64,000 nucleotides of DNA from Euphorbia lathyris. Its lineage: Eukaryota > Streptophyta > Magnoliopsida > Malpighiales > Euphorbiaceae. This document shows, one piece after another, positions 45,686 through 57,152 of the stretch (its first letter is position 1; each line of letters begins with the position of its first letter). Both the position numbers and the translations under genes were made by a program. The stretch covers positions 58,350,895-58,414,894 of the forward strand of contig NC_088912.1 in NCBI RefSeq assembly GCF_963576675.1. The letters run 5' to 3'. The notes below the pieces were generated by a model. It worked only from the letters and a program-made list of their open reading frames with translations. It was not told where the DNA came from and did no database searches.

Positions 45686-46479
45686 ACACTCATGTACTGT
45701 TTTCTTCCATCCGCTTTCATTTCCTTTATTTCTCTATTTTCTATCGCCCAAAAATATGAAATCCAGTAACTCAACCATTCAATTTGGATTGTTTTGATTA
45801 TTTTCTAGTCATTATCCCCCACTTTTCCCTTTTCTTTTTTGTTTACTTAATTGTTTCTGCTCAAATTCCCTGTCCATAGCTAAGTCTCGTTTTTTATTCA
45901 GAATTTGAAGTTAGATATGGAATTTTATCATCAGCGAAAGATTTAGTACTAGGGTATGGTGGTGCAGTTGAAAAAACGGCTAATAAGTTCAGGAAGATAA
46001 CAAAGATATTTGTTTATTCAGATGCTTCACAAGAGATTTAGATTTTCGAGTTTGGATTTGATAAAGGATTTGGGGCTAACAGAATGAAGATTTGGCAATT
46101 TCTTTCGTGTATGAACTCTTTCCTGTTTCTCTCTTAATTCATCACTGCATCGTTTCTCTCCAATGGCCTAAAACAAACAACAAACAATTAATAGAAACCA
46201 ACCGCATAATCAGATCTGAGGATCTCTAAATCGACTTGTTCTTCATTATTTTGGAAACCCAGTTCAAAGTATACGACTTTTTCCTCACCCAGATGATCAA
46301 ATTTGTAAAAAACTTAAAACCCACTTCAGTTTATGTAAATAATAGATTAATAGAAAAGGTTTTTTAATTTTAAAATTTCAAGTTTGATTTGGGATGAGGA
46401 AGAACTGGAATGTATGGAAGCATTAGAGAGAGAAAGGTAGAGAGAGAGAGGAAGAGAGAGTGTATTTTTTATGCAAGGG
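45686..46479. other. Unclassified sequence between solo LTR and Z gag
   Basis: A continuation of 42627-42998 past the solo LTR. It is AT-rich, with pyrimidine-rich tracts near 45820-45840 and a purine GA-repeat at 46419-46460. One 45-codon open stretch is listed separately. No LTR, terminal inverted repeat or gene was identified. Confidence 0.4.
45904..46041 (+). other. Possible captured exon fragment
   Basis: Directly after an acceptor-like TTTTTTATTCAG (ends 45901) a 45-codon open stretch encodes a peptide containing RYGILSSAKDLVLGYGGAV, then TANKFRKITKIFVYSDAS, and ends at TAG. Its composition looks protein-like rather than random AT translation. I do not recognise the family. It may be a host exon carried by a mobile element, or chance. 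Confidence 0.25.
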
Positions 46480-48183
46480 AATGTTGATATGCAACTTCCT
46501 TAAGGTGTCTAGCACTTTTGAATTTTGCTCTTCAAGCTTCTTATTCACTAGCCTCGCCGGATATGGTACATGTGGTATATAGGGAGGAGGTGGATAATAC
46601 TTCTTTCCTGGTTCCTCCTGATCATTGTCAGATGTAAGACCTGTCTCGGCTGGCTTCTCTTGGTCAAGAACAGTCTGTTCCTGTCTCTTCTCATTAACTC
46701 CGGAACTACCTGCACACTCAGCACATTTATTAGTCATCAAAGGAGGATTAGTTTCCTTACCAGATCGTAGGGTGATAGCCATGACATCTCCTTTAGGGTT
46801 TGGTTCGGTATTACTCTCCATCACCCCTTTTCCTTTTGATGATGAAGCAGCTAGTTGATGTACTTGTGTCTCCAAATTCTTAATGGAAGCCTGTGTTTGC
46901 TTCATAAATTGCATCATCATGGTCTTCATGTCCTGTTCTACATCCTCCTTGGGTGGAACAGGCTGTTTGTAGTGCTGTTGCGGCTGCCTCTGATAGTGTC
47001 CTCCTTGTTACTACTGGTATCTAGGTTGCTCCTGCTGGTTTGGCTGTCCAGTCCATCTGAAATTTGGATGATTTCTTGTAGTTGGATTGTATGTACTAGA
47101 GTGTGGATTTGGTGGGTTCCGTTGATTGTATCCAGCATAATCACATTGTTCCTGCTCACCTTTTCCTTGCTTAACTCTAGGACAGTTGATGTTGAAGTGA
47201 GGCCCTCCACAAAAATCACAGACATCATTAAATGGTGGTTCACTATGAATGGATGAGACATTGATCTTGTTGATCTGCCTAGCAAGCTGTTCCACTTGGG
47301 TCGTCAGCTTTGAAACCATGTCACCATCTGCCGTTCTTTTTCCTTCACTCCTAGCTGAGTGCCAATTATAACTTGTGCTTACCACCTTTTCAATGAGGTC
47401 GTATAAGGCTTGTGGTTCAAGATCCTCGGGGTTACCATTCGCAATGGATTCAATTTGGATTTTGTACGTGTTGGTGACTCCATTGTAAAAATTCTGCACT
47501 TGCATCCACGTGGGGATGCCATGATTTGGTACCCTTCTTAACAGCTCTTTGTACCTTTCCCATGCCTCGGCCAAGGATTCATCCTCTTCTTGCACGAAAC
47601 GGGACACCTCATTTCTGAGTTTGATGGCCTGTCTAGGTGGAAAGTATTTCTTTAGAAAAGCATTGGCCATGTCCTGCCATGTTGTAATGGTCCCTGGCTG
47701 TAGGTTCTTTATCCAGTTATTTGCTTTATCTTTGAGAGAAAACGGAAACAACTTCAGCCTGATCACGTCATCGGAGACTCCTCGGTTTGATCAAAAAGTG
47801 TTGCACAGCGTAATAAACTCCTGGATATGTCCATTTGGATCTTCCGGCTGGTATCCACTGAATTGCACGGCTTCTTGCAACATTTGTATCATGGATGCTT
47901 TTACTTCGAACATGTTGTTCCCTTCGTTAGGCAACACAATACACGACGAGTGTCCTTCCGTGGTAGGTCTGGAGTAATCTCTGATTCTCATGACTGGTGG
48001 ATTGTTGTTTTCTCATTCTTCTTCAGTAGGAGGTTGAACTGGTTGTTCTGGTATTCTTCCAGCCATCCTTCTTTCTCTTTGTCTTTCTCTTTGTCTTGTG
48101 CATCGAGCTCCCGCTTGGTTTCTTCTACACGTTCTTTCTAGTTCAAGATCAATAGGAAAAACTAGTGGTCCAACTCTGCGCAT
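46480..48183 (-). pseudogene. Element Z gag, truncated with in-frame stops
   Basis: One minus-strand frame from ATG at 48183 (MRRVGPLVFPIDLELERTCR), about 97 bases from the primer site once the solo LTR is removed. Stops lie at 48013-48015, 47791-47793 (CGA to TGA where W keeps Arg), 47011-47013 and 47008-47010. The gag core reads FPFSLKDKANNWIKNLQPGT and KKYFPPRQAIKLRNEVS. The knuckle CDFCGGPHFNINC has Athila spacing. Coding similarity is lost after LRKLHINIP near 46476, at the same codon where W gag breaks. Confidence 0.88.
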
Positions 48184-48214
48184 AGACAGTAAGAGAAACT
48201 GCTTCTGGCTGCAC

Positions 48215-50037
48215 TGTTGGGGTTTAGTGTCCTATAGACAATTGTTCTAGGATATAAACTAAATATGAATGAAGTGTTCTTTATATCATTTGTTTTAATA
48301 AGATATGGTTTCGTAACTATATAAAGGCAACCCCTTTTAAAGAACTAAATAAGTCTAACAAAAGGAAATCCCTAAGTTTGTTTAAAGTGATTATAAAGTG
48401 TTCATACAAGCATGAAGTGAGACGAAACTTTATAATAAACTAATAAACTTAAAACCACCCCAAGTCAAGTAATATGTTTAGGATTGACATATCACTGTTG
48501 AGACTTGCATGTAACAATGTCTTCTATCATGACAGAAAGCTGATCTCACAAGCTTCAGATATACAGATAATCTAGACAGTTGCATGGATCCAATGAAATG
48601 GAGTTCATTAGGATTGGGGACCCGACTTGAGATAACAGGATGGGTAGATTCATCCTTGTCACCTGTTCATCTCATTGGTATTAATAGGTATAAGTAATCC
48701 TCAGACTCAAAGGAATGTTAATTGGTGATTCTGGATTATGGAATGTGATGCTTTGATCCTGTTGTAACACGATCCATAACAGAGATGACTCTGGGGTGTG
48801 AACGGCAGACGTTGGGTATCACAGGAAGTAATTGCAGGATAATTATATATTGGATTGATCATTTGTCACTCCCGATAAATGGGAGATACATCCAAGGATC
48901 GCTTGTGGAAGACTTGACTCTAAATCCTTGCAAGGTGATATCTTAAGACTTGAAATACATATTTCACTTAACCTATCTAATTGGAGTTGACTCGGCCTAT
49001 ACAAGTAAAACGAACGTCTCGCTATATGTGACTTGACATTATCCATAGTCATAAGATTCAGTTCAAGGATGTAGTTGATAAAGGATCGAATTATACTGTA
49101 ACTAATACGGAAAGGTCAACGACAGAATCAACCTGTCTTCTTATAGCTCTAGGGGAATGTTTCGGATTTGCTAATCACATTTCGCTTACTCATTCTGTTA
49201 TGCAAAGATTAAATATAATTCTGAGAAAATTAATTTAATAGTTGCATACGGCTAGAAGCAATAAGAACCTAATGGGTCACACATAAGACTTGGAGCCCAA
49301 AAGAGAAATAGATGTTAATTAATTGATGGAAGCCCAACTGAGTCCACTAAGGCCCAGTAAATGAGGGGGGCGATTTTTATGTAGTAAAATACATAAATAA
49401 TTTGATTTTAAAACAATTCTAATTAGATTATAATTGTGAATTAAATTAATTAAAGGATAAATAAGTTAGGAAGTTTAATGAGATTAAATTGCTCATATTA
49501 TTATCCTATAAGGTTATTATTATTATCTTTATATTTAAGATATAATTGTAAATAATAAATAAGAATTATATTCTGAATTAAATTCTTATTCAGTAACCTA
49601 ATTCTATCTAACTAGGGTTTAGATACAAGAGAATATAAATACCTATATGTGATTTTCGAAATACACATACACAACCCGGGAGAGAGAATTTCGACCCACA
49701 GTATTGAGGACGAGATTATCCACCGCTTCCTTCCGTTCAATTGATTTTCATCTCTTTCTCTTATTCCTTGATCTTGTGTTGATTTATTAGAGACAATCTA
49801 TTCTTGATTATTTTATACGGTTGATATCTAACTTGATTTTGGATTGTGTTTTTGTCTTGTGCTCGGGAACTCAAAGTAAGAGTTGTGGGCACTTCGATTG
49901 CAACAGTAGATAGAACATCAAAAGGTATTTCCTTCTATCCCTCTTTATATGAAATAATGATTAACGGATCTTGTGTTAATGGAAAAAGGTTAAAATTTTT
50001 ATATTTCCGCTGCCAAACGTTTGCCTATTTTCCTTCA
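48215..50037 (+). mobile_element. Solo LTR of the element C family, forward orientation
   Basis: 1823 bp, TGTTGGGG to TTCCTTCA, with target duplication TGCAC at 48210-48214 and 50038-50042. Collinear with the 3' LTR of C throughout, with a TATA box near 49633. It sits in the short leader between Z's primer site and gag. Confidence 0.95.
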
Positions 50038-50108
50038 TGCACTACGTAACAAACAGATTAAAAACACCTTGTTTCACATAAATTTTCAGATAAACTTTGT
50101 TGCTTTCA

Positions 50109-50127
50109 ATCCCCGGCAACGACGCCA
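50109..50127 (-). other. Primer binding site of element Z, tRNA-Asp type
   Basis: The plus strand reads ATCCCCGGCAACGACGCCA, the tRNA-Asp 3' end with one mismatch, six bases from the LTR start at 50134. Confidence 0.92.
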
Positions 50128-50133
50128 AAAACT

Positions 50134-50368
50134 TGTTGTCCTATAAACAGATTCTAGCAAGTGCACTAGATACAAGTAATAAAGTGATAAATAGAGTATC
50201 GTCTCCACAGGGATTGATGACCAAATTTTACTAGAAAAACCTTGCAGAACAGGGTGTTCGTGGTGTGTGAATTCTTTAAATTGAGAGATATTGTGAATGG
50301 GTAACCAAGTAAATGATTCAGCTTATAAAAATGAGTATTTGATAAAGATAAAAGATAGAACAGGTTAG
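50134..50368 (-). repeat. 5' LTR of element Z, first part
   Basis: Begins TGTTGTCC and matches 31310-31558 with about nine differences. It ends at GTTAG (50364-50368), the left target duplication of Y. Confidence 0.92.
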
Positions 50369-51732
50369 TGTTGAAACACATTTCCACATGACTTTGATTT
50401 GACAAAATTATTCCCATGATTAAAATAATTAAATTTAAGTGCTTTGATTTAATTGTACTAATGAGTTTGTTAAATGTTGAGTAAGTTGACTAACGAGAAC
50501 AGGAATTGAAAGTCTATAAAAGAAAGACAGAACAAAGTCAGCATGAGCAAGTCACACAGCAGAAGCTGAGTAGAATGCAACTCAGCTTTACGAAAGAAAT
50601 GTCTTCTTCAGAGAAGCTTAAAGGCGAAGCCGCTGAGTCAAGCTGAGTAATAACCAAGTCAGCGTCAATGATCCATCAACTTGGCAGACAAGGTCTGACA
50701 CAAATCAGAAGTCTTGGAAATCCGTTTTCAAGGACCTTTTCGAGATGCATGGACCATCTGACTTTTGGCAAGAAGACAAACCTGGCGCAAGAAGACAAAA
50801 CTGACAAACCTGGCTCCTGCTAAAATTAGAAGACAGGATTGACCTGCAGCTCTGGAAGCTGACCACATGATGATGAAGAAGACCGTTTATCATACAACGG
50901 CTATATCAGAATTCAAATGATTGAAGCCACAAAGATTGCTATAAATAGGCCAAATCATCACTTGGATTGCACAACATACATACAAGAGATATACAGACAA
51001 GCAAAATCTTCACCAAGTCGAAAATCCAAAAGAGAAGCTATCTGAATAGAAAAAGCAAGCTCTTACACCAAACTCCAATCATTGTGTAAAAGTCTAGATT
51101 GACTCTGTCATCTAAAGTGTTCTTTGTTGTATTAAGAACAATTTCTTATCATTTGTAAAGGTTAGAAGAGTGAAGCTGAGTACTCGGTTATAGTACTCAG
51201 TGGTAGAGAAAATCTGAATACTCGGTTATAGTGTTTAGTGGTAGATAGGATTGAGTAGACGAATAGAGGACGGTACTCTTGCATACTCAGTTGCTATTGT
51301 AAACGGTTTGTGCTCTACCTTTAAAGAGCTTAGTAGAGGATTGAAAAAGCTCAGAAGGATTCCGGGGACTAAACGTAGGCGGTGAGGCCGAACCAGGATA
51401 AGTCTATTGAGTAATCTCTAACCATTTCTCTTGATATATACATGTATGTGTTGCTTGCTTAAAATTGCTCAGTAAATAATATGCAAAAGCCGACGCTGAG
51501 TAGCCAGAGTGCTGAGTTGGAAACTAACTTAAAGTGTTATTTCCCAACTCAATATTGAAAACAGCTCTAGTCAGTATCTGATTAAAGCTGTCTTACATCT
51601 CACTCAGCATTGCTGACCTAAAGCTGAGTTAAATTATCAAACATTCTATTAAGTCAGCATTATTAAGCGAAAAAGTTACATTAGTTCCTAACCCCCCTGG
51701 AACTAATCCTATTACGTTACATGGGACCAATA
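50369..51732 (+). repeat. 5' LTR of element Y
   Basis: 1364 bp. It contains the TATA box at 50940 and a 37-bp direct duplication (51177-51206 and 51214-51243, core TACTCGGTTATAGT). It ends GGGACCAATA. Confidence 0.94.
50940..50947 (+). promoter_or_regulatory. TATA box of element Y LTR
   Basis: TATAAATA followed by GGCC. The copy in the 3' LTR is at 61392-61399. The X LTR has the same box at the same distance from its start. Confidence 0.75.
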
Positions 51733-51734
51733 AG

Positions 51735-51746
51735 TGGTATCAGAGC
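51735..51746 (+). other. Primer binding site of element Y, tRNA-iMet type
   Basis: TGGTATCAGAGC begins two bases after the LTR. Confidence 0.93.
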
Positions 51747-51794
51747 TCAGTAGCTCACAATTCAAGATAAAACTATCTTGAGCTGATCCCTATA

Positions 51795-53522
51795 ATGGCT
51801 GAGAACAGCACTCGTTTCCTTCCAGGAAATCAAACAACTCAGATACTCCCTGAGGGATTATCTATTAGTCAGCCTCCTCTGTTCTTTGGATCTAATTATA
51901 CATTTTGGAAGAACATGATGAAAAACTTCATTCAGGCAACAAACATGAGTGCATGGCTAGCTATAGTCCAAGGCTCGTTTGTTCCCTATGAAACCATTGG
52001 CGGTGTAAAAACTGTCAAAAGCGAGGCTAAATGGTCAGAAGATGACTTTAAAAAATTATAAAATAATGCTTCGGCTATCAATATGCTTCACTGTGTGTTA
52101 GATGCTGCAGAATACAATAAGATTTCAGGTTGCGAGTCAGCACAGGAAATCTGGAAGAAGCTGGAGGTTACCTATGAAGGAACCAGCAAGGTCAAGGAGT
52201 CCAAGGTGAATCAACACATTCGGTTGTACGAGCTGTTTGAAATGAATGATAATAAGGACATCTCTGAGATGAATGCCAAATTCACCAACATTATCAATGA
52301 GCTTAAGAGACTCGGCAAGAACTTCACTGAAGAAGAGAAAGTGAAGAAAATTCTAAGAAGTCTCCCCAAGAGCTGACAAGCAAAGAAGACAGATGTTGAA
52401 GAAGCTCAGGACCTCACCACGTACAAGTATGATGAGCTTATTGGATCTCTGCTGACCCACGAGATCTCCATGAAAATTTTTGAAGCCAAAGAAAAAACTG
52501 AGGACAGGAAGCAAAAATCTCTTGTCATGGAAGCTGACTCATCAGATGATGAGGAGATGGCCATGTTTACCAAAAAAATGAAGAATCTGTTTAAGAAAAA
52601 TGACAAATACAGCAAACGGCCATTCAAAAGAAGTGATAAATACAAAGCCGAGTCTAGCGATAGCAGACACAAGAAGGACAACTCAATGCCCGTCACTTGC
52701 TTTGAATGCCATCAAGCTGGGCACATCAAATCAAGTTGTCCCACCTTGAAGAAAGACAAGAAGGGAAGCAGAAAGGCAATGATGGCCACATGGAGTGATA
52801 GTGATAAGTCAACCTCATCAGAAGCTGATGCCACCGAGTCAGCAAATATCTATTTCATGGCTGACGAAGCTGCTGACCACTGTCTCTCTGAGCAAGCTGA
52901 CCTCTCTGATGGATCTGACCATGAGGAACACTCAACTAAGGTAATGTCTCTACCCTTGCTCAGAAATGAAATGATTAATGCCCTGAGTGATCTCTATACA
53001 CTGATCAAAAAGTGTAATAAGAAAGTAAGAGCACTCAGCAGGCGATGTGATGAGATTGAGGAGGTCAAACTCAGTGACCTTCGACATCTCCTTCAGGATA
53101 ACACTAGGCAAGATGAAAATCTAAAAATCTTGCATAGGTTTGTCTCTGAAGTCCAATCAGATTCTAAGAAACTGAGGAAGGATATCACATCAGTACAGAA
53201 CCAGTTGAATACATCAGCTAAGAAGAGGTTCCATCCAAAAGCTGAGTACTCAGGTACCAGTCAGCGAAGGTGGAATACTCAGCAGAATGTCCAATGTGAC
53301 TTCTGCGGAAAGAAAGGACATACCACAAAGGTATGCTAGCATGCTCAGCACAATCGTCCTGACCAAAAATGGAAATACCCCTAAAGGGTAGTTTATTGTG
53401 ACTTTTGTGGGAAAGATGGCCACACTATACATACATGCCGTCACAAAATTAAATATGATGCATCACCTGTTGACTCTAACAAACGAGGACCCAAAAAGAA
53501 TTGGGTACCTAAAGATAACTAG
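51795..53522 (+). pseudogene. Element Y gag with three zinc knuckles
   Basis: It starts MAENSTRFLPGNQTTQ about 50 bases after the primer site. The core has PPLFFGSNYTFWKNMMKNFI and a UBN2-type region with EIWKKLEVTYEGTSKVKESK. The central part is Lys-, Ser- and Asp-rich. There are three C-X2-C-X4-H-X4-C knuckles: CFECHQAGHIKSSC (near 52699), CDFCGKKGHTTKVC (near 53296) and CDFCGKDGHTIHTC (near 53399). Stops lie at 52059-52061, 52374-52376, 53337-53339, 53382-53384 and 53520-53522. A frameshift between 53519 and 53528 separates it from the protease. Confidence 0.88.
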
Positions 53523-53527
53523 TTACA

Positions 53528-54766
53528 TTGCAGGTGAGCATGAGGTGCGCGGAGAAGTCAAAGCTATGGTACATTGACAGTGCATGCTCTAGGCATATGA
53601 CTGGTGATGAAACTCAATTCATCACACTTGTGCATAAACGAGGAGGAAATGTAAGTTTTGGAGACAACAAAAAGGGTAAGATAGTAGGTTCAAGTACCGT
53701 TGGTGGTAATCCTACTATTGAGTCAGTCTCCCTAGTCAGGGGTCTTAAATATAACCTACTGAGCGTAGCTCAACTGTGTGACAGCGGAAGAAAGGTTGTA
53801 TTTGATGCCACTAAGTGTAGAATACTCGAGGGAAAAACAAATGAGTTGATTTTAACTGCCCCTCGTGTTGATAACGTTTTCATGCTAAATCTAGAAAAGA
53901 AGTTTTAAAAAAATATATGCTTAGTGTCAAAGGAAGATAATTCCTGGCTATGGCATATGAGACTTGGTCATGTAAGCATGGACCTCCTAGCCAAATTAGC
54001 AAGAAAGCAATTAGTTGAGGGATTACCCAAACTCAGGTTTGAGAAGGATCAACTGTGTAATGCTTGTCAGCAAAGTAAACAAACCAAAAATTCTTTTCAA
54101 AGTAAAAATGTAGTCTCAACCAAGTGCCCATTAGAGTTACTACACTTGGATCTTTTCGGACCAGTCCAGCCGCTGAGCTTGGGTGGTAAGAGATTTTCCT
54201 TGGTCATTGTAGATGACTTTTCTCGGTATACTTGGGTCATCCTGCTGAGTAGCAAGGATGAAGCTTTTGAGATGTTCTCAACAGTGATTAGAAAACTTGA
54301 AAATGACAAAGACCTAAAATTAGCTCACACCCGAAGTGATAATGGCGGAGAATTCAAAAACCAACAATTTGGTGAATTCTGTGAAGTCGGCGGCATTGAC
54401 CACAATTTTTTTGCTCCTAGAACTCCTCAACAAAATGGGGTAGTTGAAAGGAAGAACAGAACCTTAGTTGAAATAGCTAGGACAATGCTGAGTGGGAATA
54501 GGCTTCCAAAGTATTTCTGGGGTGAAGCTGTCAACACAGCTTGCTATATACTCAATAGGGCTCTTGTCAGGCCTATACTTAAGAAAACCCCCTATGAACT
54601 TTGGAAAGGACAAAAACCCAATATTGGATATTTTCGCGCCTTCGGTTGCAAATGTTTTATCCTAAACACTAAAGACAACCTTGCTAAGTTTGATTCAAAA
54701 GCTGATGAAGCCATATTTCTAGGGTACTCAACAAACAGCAAAGCATATAGAGTGTTTAATAAATGA
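53528..54766 (+). pseudogene. Element Y protease and integrase
   Basis: The protease site reads YIDSACSRHMTGD, with Ala where DSG is usual; whether this is lineage-typical or damage I cannot tell. A stop at 53906-53908 splits it from integrase. Integrase has HMRLGH and CNACQQSKQ, then LHLDLFGP, DDFSRYTW, RSDNGGEF and VERKNRT. A TGA at 54764-54766 replaces Arg. The frame continues beyond. Confidence 0.87.
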
Positions 54767-55215
54767 ACTCAGGTCTTAGAAGAGTCTGTACATGTTGAGT
54801 TCGATGAAACTAACCCTACATGGAAAACAAGTCAGCCTACTGAAGATGACACATGCTTAGCTTCCGCTGACCAAAATGGAGCCACTGAGTCACTACCTCA
54901 AGGGCTGACCAAAGGTAAAAATGAACCTCAAATTACTTTTGCTGACCAATATAATTCTGTAGAGATTGTTGAAACACCTACTCCTGAAGACACTACATTA
55001 TCAAAGGAGATCAAGGTTCCAAGAGGACACTCAGAGAAGTCCATTCTTGATGCTGCTGAGAACACTCTGATGACCAGAAATCAACTCAGGAAATATCTCA
55101 GTAATGTTGTGTTCGTCTCAGTTCATGAACCGAAAAACTTCTCATAAGATGAACACAATGAATTCTGGATAAATGTTATGCAAGAGGAACTTGATCAATT
55201 CAAGAGAAACGAAGT
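54767..55215 (+). pseudogene. Element Y integrase-RT linker
   Basis: It continues the integrase frame through an acidic, Thr/Asp-rich linker (VEFDETNPTWKTSQPTEDD) to [23 protein letters not shown] follows KNFS near 55144. One base appears to be missing in the GGATTAG region near 55218, which shifts RT into another frame. Confidence 0.8.
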
Positions 55216-56655
55216 ATGGGATTAGTGCCTAAACCGAAGAATCAAAAGACCATAGGAACAAAATGGGTATTTCGTAATAAGCTAGATGAACAGGGAAACA
55301 TAGTCAGGAACAAAGCCAGACTTGTAGCTCAAGGTTACAGTCAGCAGGAAGGTATTGACTATGGTAAGACCTTTGCACCCGTAGCTAGATTAGAAGCAAT
55401 AAGAATATTGTGTGCATATGCTAGCTTTATGAATTTTAAATTGTTCCAAATGGATGTCAAAAGTGCATTTCTTAATGGAGTTATAAATGAAGAGGTTTAT
55501 GTTAGTCAGCCTCCAGGGTTTGAGGATCCAAAATTCCCAAACCATGTTTATAAACTCAAAAAGGCTCTGTACGGTCTGAAGCAAGCACCACATTCTTAGT
55601 ACGAAAGGTTGACCAGCTTTCTGCTAACCAGAAACTATGTCAGGGGAAAAGCTGACACAACCTTATTCATTAAGAAAAAAGGTAAAGATACCCTGTTGGC
55701 ACAAATATATGTAGATGATATTATTTTTGGTGCTACTAATGAGTCTATGTGCAAAGAATTTAGCAAACAAATGCAAACTGAGTTTGAGATGTCAATGATG
55801 GGAGAACTCAATTTCTTCCTTGGACTTCAAATCAAACAAGGCAAGAATGGCATCTTCATTAGTCAGACTAAGTATGCTAAGGAGATATTGAAGAAATTTG
55901 ATATGGAAAATTGTAAGTCAATATCTACCCCAATGGGTACTGACACTGTGCTTTGTGCTGATGAAAAAGGTAAGTCAGTAGACAGCAAATTATATCGAGG
56001 TATGATAGGCTCTCTACTCTATCTACCAGCAAGTAGGCCAGATATACAGTACTCAGTATGTTACTACGCAAGATATCAAGCTGACCCTAAGGAATCTCAT
56101 TACATAGCTGTAAAAAGAATCCTTAGATATTTGCAAAGCTCAGTGAATGCAGGTTTATGGTATCCCAACACGAACGATTTCACACTCGTTGGATACATTG
56201 ACGCTGACTATGGACGAGACAAGCTTGAGCGGAAAAGCACCTCAGGAGGATGTCACTTCCTTGGAAGCTGTCTAGTGTCTTGGTTCAGTAAGAAGAAGTC
56301 GTCAGTTGCCCTATCAACAACTGAAGCTGAGTACATTGCTGCTGGAAGATGTGTTGCACAAGTCCTATGGATCAAGCAACAGTTGGATGATTATAGAGTT
56401 CAAACCAAAATAATTGAAGTCAAATGTGACAACAAAAGTGCCATTGACTTATCTAAAAATCCGATCCAACACAGCAGGACGAAGCATGTCAGCATAAGGC
56501 ATCACTTCATCAGAGATCATATACTCAAAGGTGAGATCAAGCTGACCTATGTTCCAACAAATGAACAGCTTGTAGATATCTTCACAAAGCCATTGGCTCG
56601 TGAGCAGTTCAGCATACTAAGGGAAGCTATCAGTATGTCTAATCCTCTTCAATAA
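55216..56655 (+). pseudogene. Element Y reverse transcriptase and RNase H
   Basis: [31 protein letters not shown], then a TAG at 55597-55599 replacing Trp after APHS, and the catalytic IYVDDIIFGA near 55707. RNase H: VGYIDADYGRD, STTEAEYIAAGRCVAQVLW, CDNKSAIDLSKNP and the C-terminal VDIFTKPL. It ends at TAA 56653-56655. Apart from the single stop this part is intact. Confidence 0.9.
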
Positions 56656-57152
56656 ACTTCTAGATATATTGAGTGATTATGTCATGCCAAGTGATTATTA
56701 CATGTTGAGTAACTATCATATGCTGAGAAGATATGAATGCTATAAAATCACTACCTGTTGAATTGTTATATATATTAAGTGATTGCTAAAAGCTGAGTTA
56801 CTACACATGCTAAGAACCCCTCCTACGCTAAACTAAGCACTCAGAACACCAAACGTTTAGTATCTTAGATGCTGAGTAGAATACTTGCATGTGTATTTAT
56901 GTAGACGCCTAGGATGACGTAAGCGTAATGATTAGGAACCCATGCACCGAACGTGTCATTAATGTCAGAATTAAATGTCGTTGATTGATTCAAAATCGAA
57001 CCGCCATTCTGACCTATCAGATCAACACGCACCGGCTATAAATAGTGGACGAATTCCCACTAACTTCTCTTTACGCTTGAAACAGTTCGCGCTCGATCTC
57101 TCTCTCTCAATTCCCTAATCTTCTAACTCTCTCAAAAATCCTCAAGAACATC
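56656..57152 (+). promoter_or_regulatory. Spacer with a TATA box in front of element Y 3' ORF
   Basis: About 500 bases between pol stop and the second ORF. It has TATAAATA at 57037-57044 inside GGCTATAAATAGTGG, very similar to the LTR box GCTATAAATAGGCC, and a CT-rich patch (about 57098-57135). The distance from the box to the ATG at 57153 is 116 bases, leaving a normal-length 5' leader. A separate promoter for the 3' ORF is inferred. Confidence 0.5.

Noticed and set aside
42627..46479. A Mutator-like element or Helitron filling this gap
   Set aside because: I looked for terminal inverted repeats and a direct duplication at the outer edges and found none; Helitron end signals also do not fit.
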